A DNA stretch of 64,000 bases, taken from positions 1,116,001 through 1,180,000 of the forward strand of contig NZ_CP119422.1 in assembly GCF_030506285.1 (NCBI RefSeq). Reading direction: 5' to 3'. Both the position numbers and the translations under genes were made by a program. Source of the stretch: Catalinimonas niigatensis (lineage in GTDB: Bacteria > Bacteroidota > Bacteroidia > Cytophagales > Cyclobacteriaceae). A model generated the notes under the pieces. The model saw only the letters and a list, made by a program, of their open reading frames with translations. It did no database searches and was not told the origin of the DNA. Position 1 is the stretch's first letter. The number at the start of each line of letters is the position of its first letter. Shown here in pieces: positions 9,200-17,512 of this stretch.

Positions 9200-9922
9200 T
9201 TGAGGGGACAGGTAGCCACTATTTCATTTTTTTATTATCAAGGAAGGCAAAAATGGTGGGCATTTCGGCAGATGAAAAGTGCACTTCCTAAGCTTAATAA
9301 AATAGAAGATTTACAGTTTTTTAAAATGCTGGGCAGCGGCGGCGGTAATGGATTTAGTATTTTACCTGACCTTTCTATTTATGCTGTACTCTGTGTCTGG
9401 AAATCTCTTGGTGCAGCGGAAGATATCTTAAACAAGGATGCATCTTTTTGCACTATGAAATTGAGAGCTTCGCATTATCTACACGTGTATATGAAAGCTA
9501 CGCGCAGCAAAGGTGCATGGTCAGGCAAAAAGCCCTTTGATGAATTTGCAGAATACCAGGAAGAAGCACCCATTGCTGTATTGACTAGAGCCAGCATCGC
9601 CCCTAATAAGCTTTTTTCTTTTTGGAAAAATGTGCCTAAAGTGAGTCAAAAGCTTCAAGCATATGATGAAGGCTTAATTTTTTCTAAAGGAATAGGAGAA
9701 CTACCAGTTATACAACAGGCTACCTTTAGTATATGGCAATCTCGCAAAAAAATGGTTGAGTACGCTTATCAGGGCAAAAAACACCAGGAAATGATTCGCA
9801 AAACAAAGGAACTTCAGTGGTATACAGAAGAAATGTTTGTAGAATTTATCCTTCTTAAAATTGATCATCAATGGCCGGGATTCAACTTTAAGGGAAATGC
9901 GAAAGTTGTACATACTAAATGA
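9200..9922 (+). CDS. Spheroidene monooxygenase (CrtA)-like protein
   Basis: A 240-aa protein with the conserved blocks of the CrtA-like family: QMKSALPKL, FKMLGSGGGNGFSILPDLS, a central GAWSGKKPF, PIAVLTRASIAPNKLFSFW, and GIGELPVIQQATFSIW. CrtA proteins oxygenate carotenoids using haem. Non-phototrophic Bacteroidota carry homologues whose substrate is not established, and no carotenoid gene is seen nearby. The start is probably the TTG at 9200: the first ATG (9272) would remove the conserved N-terminal strand QVATISFF, and the frame further upstream has no ATG. It is separated from rocD by a terminator and reads toward the osmoprotectant transporter, 259 nt away. Confidence 0.75.
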   Translation: MRGQVATISFFYYQGRQKWWAFRQMKSALPKLNKIEDLQFFKMLGSGGGNGFSILPDLSIYAVLCVWKSLGAAEDILNKDASFCTMKLRASHYLHVYMKATRSKGAWSGKKPFDEFAEYQEEAPIAVLTRASIAPNKLFSFWKNVPKVSQKLQAYDEGLIFSKGIGELPVIQQATFSIWQSRKKMVEYAYQGKKHQEMIRKTKELQWYTEEMFVEFILLKIDHQWPGFNFKGNAKVVHTK

Positions 9923-10181
9923 TTGTCTTCCTTATTCATTTTTGAGTAAATTGAATTGCTTCTATAGGTCGTGCTATCTGAATAAAGGACATATATTGTA
10001 CTTGAGGTTATTCTACAATGATTTTATTGATCAGAGTAAGGAAAGTATACAGTAAGCCAGGCTGTCAATTTGCCTTAGCCAAAATCACTATACATAAAGG
10101 TAGAAAATGGGATTGAAGGTGAAAAAGTTAGCTGTCAAACCATTGTTCAAAATCATACTACTTTATTAATATATCAATATT

Positions 10182-11759
10182 TTGCTTGAAGATTTTCTTT
10201 CCTTTGTTGTCGATCACAGGCGTGAAATTTTGGAACAGACATTGGAACATATCTGGATTACCCTGATTTCATTAGCGATTGCAACGGTGGTAGGTATTTC
10301 AGCAGGAATACTAATTACACGTTATCAACGCATCTCCAAACCCATTCTAGGTTTTGTTAATATCATACAAACTGTCCCTAGCATTGCACTCTTAGGATTT
10401 CTTCTTCCTTTTTTTGGAATTGGAGTTACTCCAGCGATCATTGCTCTTTTTCTTTATGCTTTGTTACCTATTGTAAGAAATACCTATGCAGGTATAGAAG
10501 GAGTAGATAGTGCTGTAATTGAGGCTGCAAGAGGTTTGGGCATGAGCAACCGTCAGATTTTAAGGCGCGTGGAATTACCATTGGCTACACCTGTAATATT
10601 TGCTGGAGTTCGCACAGCTATGATAATTAATATTGGTGTAGCAACCCTTTGTGCATTAATTGCTGCCGGTGGCTTAGGAGAGTATATTTTTCGTGGCATT
10701 GCAGTAAACAATGTAAATATGATTTTGGCTGGAGCTATTCCTGCTTCATTATTGGCTATTTTGTTTGACACTATTTTAGGCTTAATACAGCAGCATATTC
10801 AAAAGTTAATTCGTCCTTTACTGCTCGTCAGCACTTTTGCTTGTCTGTTCCTGATAAGCTACCAACTTCTGCTACCTTTCTTTAGCCCGAAACCCACGGA
10901 GTTTATAGCAGGCTTTAATTCTGAATTTATGGAAAGAGCCGATGGTTATCCCGGACTTCGAGAAGAGTATGGATTTTCAATGGAGGCGGTAGAAATGGAG
11001 ATTGGATTAATGTACGAGGCTTTAAGAAGTGGAAAGGTAAATGTAATCAGCGGCTTTTCTACCGATGGAAGAATCGCTGCCTATGATCTGAAAGTTTTGG
11101 AAGATAATAAAAATTATTTTCCTCCCTACTATGCAGCTCCGCTGATAAGCACTGAAACACTCAAAAAGCATCCTCAATTGAGAGATATATTTGAAAAATT
11201 GGAAGGTCTGATTTCTGCTGAAGAGATGATGAAGATGAACTATGAGGTTGACCAGGAAAAGAAATTTCCCCGTGAAGTAGCAAGAACCTTTTTAAAGCAG
11301 GCTGGATTTACTTTAGTTTCCAAAAAGAATGGTAACGCTGTTATTGTGGTGGGTTCAAAAAACTTTACCGAGAATTTTATATTAGCTGAAATGTTTACTG
11401 CCGTAATAGAAAGTAATAGTAGCTTAGTTGTTGAGTTAAAACAGGGCTTTGGAGGCACTAAGTTACTCATGGATGCCATTATCTCAGGAGCAGTGGATAT
11501 ATACCCGGAATATACTGGTACGGGGCTATTGGTTTTGCTTCAACCTCCCGCACAAGTAGTTGATAGTCTGATAGATAATAAAGAAAAAGTCTACCAGTAT
11601 GTACAAATGGAATCAGAAAAAAGGTTTGGTCTGACTTGGCTACAACCTTTAGGGTTCAATAATACTACCGCCTTAATGATGAGGAAAGAAGATGCCCAGG
11701 TGCTTGGTATTCGTAGTATTCAGGATTTAAAGACTTATATTCTTAGCCTTCAAAAATAG
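10182..11759 (+). CDS. Glycine betaine/choline-type ABC permease fused to a circularly permuted binding domain
   Basis: A 525-aa membrane protein of the OpuC/OsmW class. Residues 1 to about 215 form the permease with the EAA-like loop EAARGLGMSNRQILRRVELPLA, and a further membrane segment (about 213-232) exports the binding domain. The binding domain is in swapped order. Residues about 240-385 match the second half of OpuCC-type proteins (EFMERADGYPGL, then FPPYYAAPLI). Residues about 387-525 match the first half (VVGSKNFTENFILAEMF, VDIYPEYTGTGL, LGFNNTTALMMRK). The protein stops where the normal second half would begin. It would import compatible solutes, but the ATPase subunit is not in the window. 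The start is TTG; no ATG precedes the first helix. Confidence 0.85.
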   Translation: MLEDFLSFVVDHRREILEQTLEHIWITLISLAIATVVGISAGILITRYQRISKPILGFVNIIQTVPSIALLGFLLPFFGIGVTPAIIALFLYALLPIVRNTYAGIEGVDSAVIEAARGLGMSNRQILRRVELPLATPVIFAGVRTAMIINIGVATLCALIAAGGLGEYIFRGIAVNNVNMILAGAIPASLLAILFDTILGLIQQHIQKLIRPLLLVSTFACLFLISYQLLLPFFSPKPTEFIAGFNSEFMERADGYPGLREEYGFSMEAVEMEIGLMYEALRSGKVNVISGFSTDGRIAAYDLKVLEDNKNYFPPYYAAPLISTETLKKHPQLRDIFEKLEGLISAEEMMKMNYEVDQEKKFPREVARTFLKQAGFTLVSKKNGNAVIVVGSKNFTENFILAEMFTAVIESNSSLVVELKQGFGGTKLLMDAIISGAVDIYPEYTGTGLLVLLQPPAQVVDSLIDNKEKVYQYVQMESEKRFGLTWLQPLGFNNTTALMMRKEDAQVLGIRSIQDLKTYILSLQK

Positions 11760-11773
11760 AATTTTATTTTATT

Positions 11774-12409
11774 TTATTTCAATTCACTATACTTATCAGC
11801 AATATAGGTTACCGACTCCTTGAGTTTACTAATTTCTTTTTTGCACATACTGCGGTAAGGTTCTTCCATTTCAGCAATTTCAATTAAACCTTCTATTCTA
11901 CTAATATCACTCAGGAAACGCTGATGATGTAAATCATGTACTATTCCATCATGTAAAACCTTATAATCAGAGATTTGGCCTAGGTAATTTCTGTGTATGT
12001 AAAAAAGATAGACAACCACACAATTGAAAATACAGATAATAGCTGATACGTCTATCCAAAGGGGAGTTTTCTGAGTGAATGGTAGGGTGTCATAAGTCAT
12101 AAAAACTGAATAAAAGATAGAAGCCAGCGCAATCATTTGCAGAGCAAAATCCTTACGGTGTATTGTTAAAAACCAGGCGACTGAGATAAGTACACAAATG
12201 AAATTGATGGAAAAGGAGTATAGGAATAGATGAAGATAATCATAGTAAGGAAACTCAACGTTTTGAGGTACCATCTCCCATAATTTACCTATGAATGGTA
12301 GTAAAAAAACTATGATCAAACTAGCCAGTTTTCTTCCATCTCTGAAAGTAAACTGTGCGCCTTTAAAGATAAGATCAATGATGGGTGATTGAATAATTTT
12401 TGTATACAT
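11774..12409 (-). CDS. Unknown four-helix membrane protein with cytoplasmic helical tail
   Basis: A 211-aa protein I do not recognise. About four hydrophobic segments are visible (residues about 28-48, 64-88, 92-106 and 121-142). They are followed by a roughly 65-residue charged helical tail containing HDLHHQRFLSDISRIEGL and ending KESVTYIADKYSELK. The spacing of His, Asp and Arg recalls a dimerising helical hairpin, but no kinase ATPase domain follows and no named family is claimed. It converges with the osmoprotectant transporter, with stop codons 14 nt apart, and is followed upstream by a large AT-rich gap. The start ATG is the first in the frame. Confidence 0.6.
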   Translation of the reverse strand: MYTKIIQSPIIDLIFKGAQFTFRDGRKLASLIIVFLLPFIGKLWEMVPQNVEFPYYDYLHLFLYSFSINFICVLISVAWFLTIHRKDFALQMIALASIFYSVFMTYDTLPFTQKTPLWIDVSAIICIFNCVVVYLFYIHRNYLGQISDYKVLHDGIVHDLHHQRFLSDISRIEGLIEIAEMEEPYRSMCKKEISKLKESVTYIADKYSELK

Positions 12410-13119
12410 ACTTTACAGAGGGTCGCTGTTCAAATATAGTAATTGTATCCTTCAAATAATAATCTTACCTATTCAAAGTATTAGAATCAAAATATCATGT
12501 GAATAACTCACGTATTAAATCTATGATAATAGTTGTAAATTCAGCTAATTATATTTTGAAAAAGTATTTGAGTCAGAAGAAAAAATTGTTTATAGAAAGA
12601 AAATATTACTTCTATCATATTGTGTAAGTTTGATTCAAATTATTGTACATAAAAACCCCTATGGTATTTTTACTCTATTCCATTAATACAAATTGACTAT
12701 AAAGAACAAGTAGGTATAATAACTTTTATACTTATATATATTATATAAGTATTAACCAATAAAATATCTAAATGAATAAGATATATCAATAATAAGCAAA
12801 AATTTTAATGATTATATAGTATTATTTGGTAATACAATTTTTCTAAATATGGATAGACAGAAATTTTACTGTATGAGAATAGTTTAATATTATATGAAAT
12901 TTTACGTACTATTTACCTACGTACAGAACTGTCTTAGACACAGTGCTAAATGTAATTTTTAAACATAATTTGTACATAAATCAATAAAATATCACAAAAA
13001 ATTGCTAAAATATACTTTTAATACTATATTGTGAGACAATTAATTCTTGGGAATCTTACATGTGCAATTTTCTCTAGTTAATTGGTTACTTATTTTCTTA
13101 ACTACCAAACTATCTAAGT
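12410..13119. other. AT-rich intergenic region
   Basis: About 700 bp of very AT-rich sequence between the membrane protein (minus) and the small lipoprotein (plus). It contains an 11-bp inverted repeat, ATACTTATATA (12728-12738) with TATATAAGTAT (12742-12752). No ORF above about 30 codons that looks coding, no tRNA and no repeat family were found. It probably holds promoters for both flanking genes; no certain -33/-7 pair was identified. Confidence 0.45.
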
Positions 13120-13272
13120 ATGAGAATTTCTTTCAGAGGATTGGCAAAACTGTCATTGGCGTTACTCATTCCTGCAACATTTATGTTTAGCAGTTGCAGT
13201 GAGGATGTAGTAGATCCTACTAGCACTATGCCTCCTAAAAACCTGATTAAAACTCCTCCTAGAAAATCATAG
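13120..13272 (+). CDS. Small lipoprotein, 50 aa
   Basis: The ATG at 13120 opens a 50-codon frame with a clean type II signal peptide: MRISFRGLAKL, a hydrophobic core LALLIPATFM, and lipobox FSSC. Only about 24 residues remain after the cysteine (CSEDVVDPTSTMPPKN then a basic Pro-rich end TPPRKS). The N-terminal charge, core and lipobox make a real gene likely even though it is short. A strong terminator follows 22 nt after the stop, which supports a single-gene transcript. The function is unknown; the size fits a membrane-anchored lysis-type or accessory peptide, but nothing in the sequence decides this. Confidence 0.7.
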   Translation: MRISFRGLAKLSLALLIPATFMFSSCSEDVVDPTSTMPPKNLIKTPPRKS

Positions 13273-13294
13273 TAAAGGAGTATTTACATTGACT

Positions 13295-13319
13295 AACCCG
13301 CCCTTATGGCGGGTTTTTT
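13295..13319 (+). terminator. Rho-independent terminator of the small lipoprotein gene
   Basis: A perfect 8-bp GC-rich stem, AACCCGCC (13295-13302) with GGCGGGTT (13308-13315), has a 5-nt loop and ends in six T residues. Confidence 0.85.
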
Positions 13320-13375
13320 ATCTCCAGTACAAAATGTGTTTCGACACTTATGCTTTAAGAAATATATATATGCAA

Positions 13376-13418
13376 AAAAGAAAGCCTCTTGCGTTTATTA
13401 CATAAGAGGCTTTCTTTT
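13376..13418 (-). terminator. Bidirectional terminator of the M16 protease gene
   Basis: A 15-bp perfect stem, AAAAGAAAGCCTCTT (13376-13390) with AAGAGGCTTTCTTTT (13404-13418), has a 13-nt loop. It gives T-rich 3' ends on both strands and lies 25 nt past the M16 stop codon. Confidence 0.8.
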
Positions 13419-13443
13419 ATTATAAATTTTTGAGGTGTCTTAG

Positions 13444-16314
13444 CTATTGCCCTGATTCATCCGTAGTTTCTTCAGGATACAATACTACTTTCACATACTG
13501 ATCAAAATTAAAATATTTGTTAGCAGTCTCTTTTAAATCTTCTGTATTTAAACCTTCTATTGCTTCCTCATACTCAACAATGCGAACAGGATCTCCACCA
13601 TTAAAATAAATATTTTCTAAACTCTGAAGCCAAAAATTATTTTGCTTTAAATTAGTCTCCATCTCTCTCCGTTGCGCTTCTTTTACTTTCATTAAATCTT
13701 CTTTCGTCGGTCCGCTCTCTTTCATCTTCTTGATTTCTGCAAAAACAGCCTGACTTAAATCCTCTACATTTTCTGGTGCACAAGGAAAAGAAACAGTAAT
13801 TGTATAATGCTCGTAAGGTAATTTCACAGCACTTGTGTTTGCTCCAATTCCATAAACTCCACTTTTCTTCTCTCTAATCTCCTCTATTAACTTAATATTA
13901 AGTGCCTGTACAAGTGAATTTAATTCATAGGCTTCCTCTCTACTATATTCAAATTCACCAGTGAAAGAAATTCTGACCATACTTTTAGGATCAGTACCCT
14001 TCATTACTTTTTCTTCTACTACACCGCCAGGAGGCCTTATCCCCACATCTTTCCAGCTCTCCTTTCTGTTAGTAGCCGGTAAATTTCCTAAGTAAGAAGC
14101 TAGTAAAGGTTTTATTTCTTCAACATCTAAATTCCCAACAAAGAAAAATGTGAAGTCGCTGGCATCTGCAAAGCGATCATGGTAAGCATTCATCGCTTCT
14201 TCAAAGCTGACACTATCCCAATCCTCTGCTGTAGGAAAGCCACCTCCGCGAGGATGGTTCTGAGACATGATACGCATTACTTTATCCTGATAATAGTACT
14301 GCGGGTTAGACATCACGTTTTGATAAATAGCTTTGTATTTACTAATATAAGACTGGAAAGATTCTTCATCCTCACGTGGAGCTGTGAAGTATAAATGCGT
14401 CAGTTGAAGCATAGTTTCCAAATCTTCAGGGGAGGTACTACCAGAAAAGCCTTCCTTCAGATCACCAATATACGGACTGGCATTCGCGTTTTTGTCTGCT
14501 AAGAACTTTTGAAGGGCTACAAATGAAAAATCCGATACACCACTTTGTTGTACAATACCATCCGCATTGGCAGCCGAAAAATATTTTTCATCACTATACA
14601 CTGAATGGCCTCCCGGACTATAAGACAACATCAATATTTCGTCATCTTTAAAATCCGTAGGCTTTAGCACTGCACGCACACCATTGGCAAAAGTAAGTTC
14701 GGTAACTCCAATTTCATCTATCACTTTTTCATTGGTAATTTCGACAGCGGCTGGTATATTCTCAATCAGAACTGAGGCAATTTCTTCGTCCTGATATGCC
14801 TCTACTTCAGAGTTAATTACATCTTGAAGAATAGTCCTTATTTCAGATTCACTGGGTACTGTGGTGCCTTCTTTTTCGGGAGCAGTTACAACTGCAACCA
14901 TATTCCCATCCTCCATCCATTCAGATGCCAAAGCATTTACCTCCTCTAACGTGATCTCCGGTAAAAATTGCTGTAAAAATTTATATTCAAATCCAATGCC
15001 TGATACAGGCTCTTCTTCCAGAAAGTTTCGCACATATTCAGCCGCATAACTTGCGGATTCAGTCTTGTCTCTTTCCTTATAAGCTGCTTCATAATTTGTA
15101 AGCATGCGCTTCTTATACCTTTCAAGTTCCGTTACTGTAAAACCAAAACGTTTCACTTTTTCATTTTCTTCTAACAAAACCTGTAAACCTTTTTCAATTC
15201 CATTTTCTGGTACTACTGCGTATTCCTGAAAAGCATTAGCAGTTCTAATTATACTTCCATAGTATGCTCCTGCATTCATAAAAGGTGGATCAGCTTGTTG
15301 TGTTAGCTCGCTCAATCGCTGACTGAGCATACCCGTAAAGAGATTGTGCTTGGTCATCTCACGGTAGTCCTGAAAAGTTTCTTCTTTTTCAGGCACCCCT
15401 TCTTCCTTATAAAAAAGTTGTATCTGATTGTATGATGCTTCTTTATCTGTTACCACCACTACTTTATTATCCTGATGTGCAGGTACGTCATAAATTTCTC
15501 TCTGGCGTACTTTGGCTGGTGCTTTTAAATCTCCAAAACGCTGCTTGATTTCAGCTTCCATTTCTTTTGGATCAATATCTCCTACTGCAATAATTGCCAT
15601 CAGATCAGGACGATACCAGTCTGTATAAAAACGCTTGATGGTCTGATAATCAAAATTTTCTAATATGGCTTTTGTTCCAATCGGCAAGCGGTTCGCATAG
15701 CGGGAGTCTGCCAGTAATACCGGCAAATACTGATCTAGCATACGACGTTGGGCACCCTGTCCTATACGCCACTCTTCAATCACTACACCTCTCTCTTTAT
15801 CTATTTCTTCATCTTCAAATGAAATACCGTCTGCCCAGTCCTCTAGGATTTGCAATGACTTTTCCAGTGTAGTGTCTGCTGTAGGCACTGTAAGCATATA
15901 TACTGTTTCATCAAAACTGGTATAGGCATTGAGGTGCGCTCCGAATTTAACACCGGCCATTTGCAAAACATTGACTAACTCATTTTTTTCAAAATTCTTT
16001 GTTCCATTGAATGCCATATGTTCCGTGAAGTGAGCAAGACCTAGCTGATCGTCATCTTCCATCAAAGAACCGGCGTTTAGAGCAAGTCTAAGCTCCACCC
16101 TGCTTTCAGGGCGACTATTCTGACGTATATAGTATGTAAGACCGTTATCTAGTTTTCCTTTGATGATTTTTGGATCAAGAGGAATTTCGGTACTTAAATC
16201 AGAGGGTATGTCGGTTTCAGTATTATTGGGATACTCTTGTGCCCATGAGTAGGTACATAAAAAACTCAATAGTAAGGCCAAAAAGGTTGGGTTAAAATAG
16301 ATACGTTGCTTCAT
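13444..16314 (-). CDS. M16 family zinc metalloprotease
   Basis: A 956-aa secreted peptidase of the pitrilysin/PqqL type. The chosen ATG (16314) begins a clear signal peptide: MKQRIYF, then a hydrophobic stretch ending SWAQ. The frame continues 46 codons further upstream, but that extension is not signal-like and is rejected. The inverted zinc motif HxxEH is present as HFTEHMAFNGT, with the distal acidic ligand region in the following helix. The protein carries two M16 halves: an active N-terminal half, and a C-terminal half without HxxEH (TEDLKETANKYF near the end) that forms the other side of the clamshell. Likely a periplasmic or outer-membrane-associated peptide-degrading enzyme. It is monocistronic, with its own terminator. 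Confidence 0.9.
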   Translation of the reverse strand: MKQRIYFNPTFLALLLSFLCTYSWAQEYPNNTETDIPSDLSTEIPLDPKIIKGKLDNGLTYYIRQNSRPESRVELRLALNAGSLMEDDDQLGLAHFTEHMAFNGTKNFEKNELVNVLQMAGVKFGAHLNAYTSFDETVYMLTVPTADTTLEKSLQILEDWADGISFEDEEIDKERGVVIEEWRIGQGAQRRMLDQYLPVLLADSRYANRLPIGTKAILENFDYQTIKRFYTDWYRPDLMAIIAVGDIDPKEMEAEIKQRFGDLKAPAKVRQREIYDVPAHQDNKVVVVTDKEASYNQIQLFYKEEGVPEKEETFQDYREMTKHNLFTGMLSQRLSELTQQADPPFMNAGAYYGSIIRTANAFQEYAVVPENGIEKGLQVLLEENEKVKRFGFTVTELERYKKRMLTNYEAAYKERDKTESASYAAEYVRNFLEEEPVSGIGFEYKFLQQFLPEITLEEVNALASEWMEDGNMVAVVTAPEKEGTTVPSESEIRTILQDVINSEVEAYQDEEIASVLIENIPAAVEITNEKVIDEIGVTELTFANGVRAVLKPTDFKDDEILMLSYSPGGHSVYSDEKYFSAANADGIVQQSGVSDFSFVALQKFLADKNANASPYIGDLKEGFSGSTSPEDLETMLQLTHLYFTAPREDEESFQSYISKYKAIYQNVMSNPQYYYQDKVMRIMSQNHPRGGGFPTAEDWDSVSFEEAMNAYHDRFADASDFTFFFVGNLDVEEIKPLLASYLGNLPATNRKESWKDVGIRPPGGVVEEKVMKGTDPKSMVRISFTGEFEYSREEAYELNSLVQALNIKLIEEIREKKSGVYGIGANTSAVKLPYEHYTITVSFPCAPENVEDLSQAVFAEIKKMKESGPTKEDLMKVKEAQRREMETNLKQNNFWLQSLENIYFNGGDPVRIVEYEEAIEGLNTEDLKETANKYFNFDQYVKVVLYPEETTDESGQ

Positions 16315-16548
16315 AATTGCGTAGTTAAAATAAAAAGGGTAGTGCAAATAAGAATGAAAAACTTTTACTTGCATTAGAACAGAAAAGCATGGTGCTTTAT
16401 TCAATATTAGGGTTTTTTTTCCAAAAATATTACATAAGAATAGATTATTCATCCAATATAAGGGAGAGAAAAAGCATTATGATTTTACCAGCCCTACTTC
16501 TCTATATGATATGACCTTTAACATACTTCACCTTAGTGAGAGCATATC

Positions 16549-16983
16549 TTACAAAACGATACATGAAAAAATTAGTAAAGCGCTTTTATCATAATTTTCA
16601 CTTAAGGGTTTATATTTAAAACAATCCTCTCTGGTAATTGCAGTGAAATAACCAACTTCTTCTACCAGTATCGCCTCGGTAATTTGTTCAACAACAGCAA
16701 TTTCTACATCTACTCCTTCATATTTTAGATGTCGTACCAGTTCTACATAGTCAGCATTACCTGAAAGAATAATAATAGTATCTGCTTTATAGGTAACTCG
16801 AGTGGCTTTGAAACTCAAAGGTATATTTACTCTCTTGTAGCAGGGCACAACTGAATGATAGTAATATTTATGTAGGCGATCAGAAAGTCTGTTACCTTCC
16901 TGAAAGGAAATCAAACGGTTAAGCCCATGTGCATTGAGTAGTTTGGGAATTAGGATATCAAAGTTGATAGTTGAAAAAATCAC
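16549..16983 (-). pseudogene. NYN-domain protein remnant
   Basis: The 144-codon frame contains the second half of a NYN (PIN-like) nuclease domain: DTIIILSGNADYVELVRHLK, then GVDVEIAVVEQITEAILVEEVGYFTAI. NYN proteins of the LabA type have SGDSDF at this site; here the first Asp is Asn. The N-terminal half with the first catalytic Asp (normally near residue 10) is absent, and the frame opens only with a GTG. I read this as a decayed gene rather than a functional nuclease. The flanks are non-coding. An alternative is a divergent short protein with a new role. Confidence 0.5.
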
Positions 16984-17485
16984 TGCGCCTTTTGCTCATG
17001 TGCACTCCTTTTCTTCAAAGCAGTTGCTCCAGCAAATTTTGTATCTAACGGTAGCAGACTCCCAAAATATTTATTCAGATGGTTTTAAAGTATTGCGTCT
17101 CGGACATTACAATATTCAGATCAAATTCCTTTAACTCACCATTCAAAAGTTACATCACTTAAGTACACCACCCAAAATTATTACAGACTATATTATTGTA
17201 CTTCATTTTGAATGAGATACACTCACAAAATGACACGTTGAGCCCTTACTATGAATACTTAAGGTTCAGCAGCAAATGAATATATGTAAATTATATTGAC
17301 TTTCTTTTGAATAAAGAGTGTTTATAAAAACGCTATAAAAATGGCTAGCCTTACATCCGTAACTTTAATGTATTTAGGAAATATGAAAAACCTCAAATCA
17401 ATATCATATTTGTAATGTCACTCACCGCTCTCACCGAGCAAAGAGTGAATAGAATTGTTTCTCATAGTTTAGGTAGTTTAGGAGT
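16984..17485. other. Intergenic region, nothing supported
   Basis: About 500 bp with stop codons in all frames. A remnant of the 5' part of the NYN gene would be expected at 16984-17150 on the minus strand, but I could not recognise one by eye. No RNA gene or repeat was seen. Confidence 0.4.
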
Positions 17486-17512
17486 AAAACCTGCTCATTT
17501 GAGCAGGTTTTT
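17486..17512 (-). terminator. Hairpin overlapping the 3' end of the hybrid kinase gene
   Basis: An 11-bp perfect stem, AAAACCTGCTC (17486-17496) with GAGCAGGTTTT (17501-17511), has a 4-nt loop. The stop codon of the kinase gene (17495-17497) lies inside it. It reads as a terminator in both directions. Confidence 0.75.

Noticed and set aside
9861-10055. 64-codon plus-strand frame after the CrtA-like gene
   Set aside because: It overlaps the 3' end of the CrtA-like gene in another frame and has no domain features.
16315-16452. 46-codon N-terminal extension of the M16 protease
   Set aside because: The extension is not signal-like and the ATG at 16314 begins a normal signal peptide.
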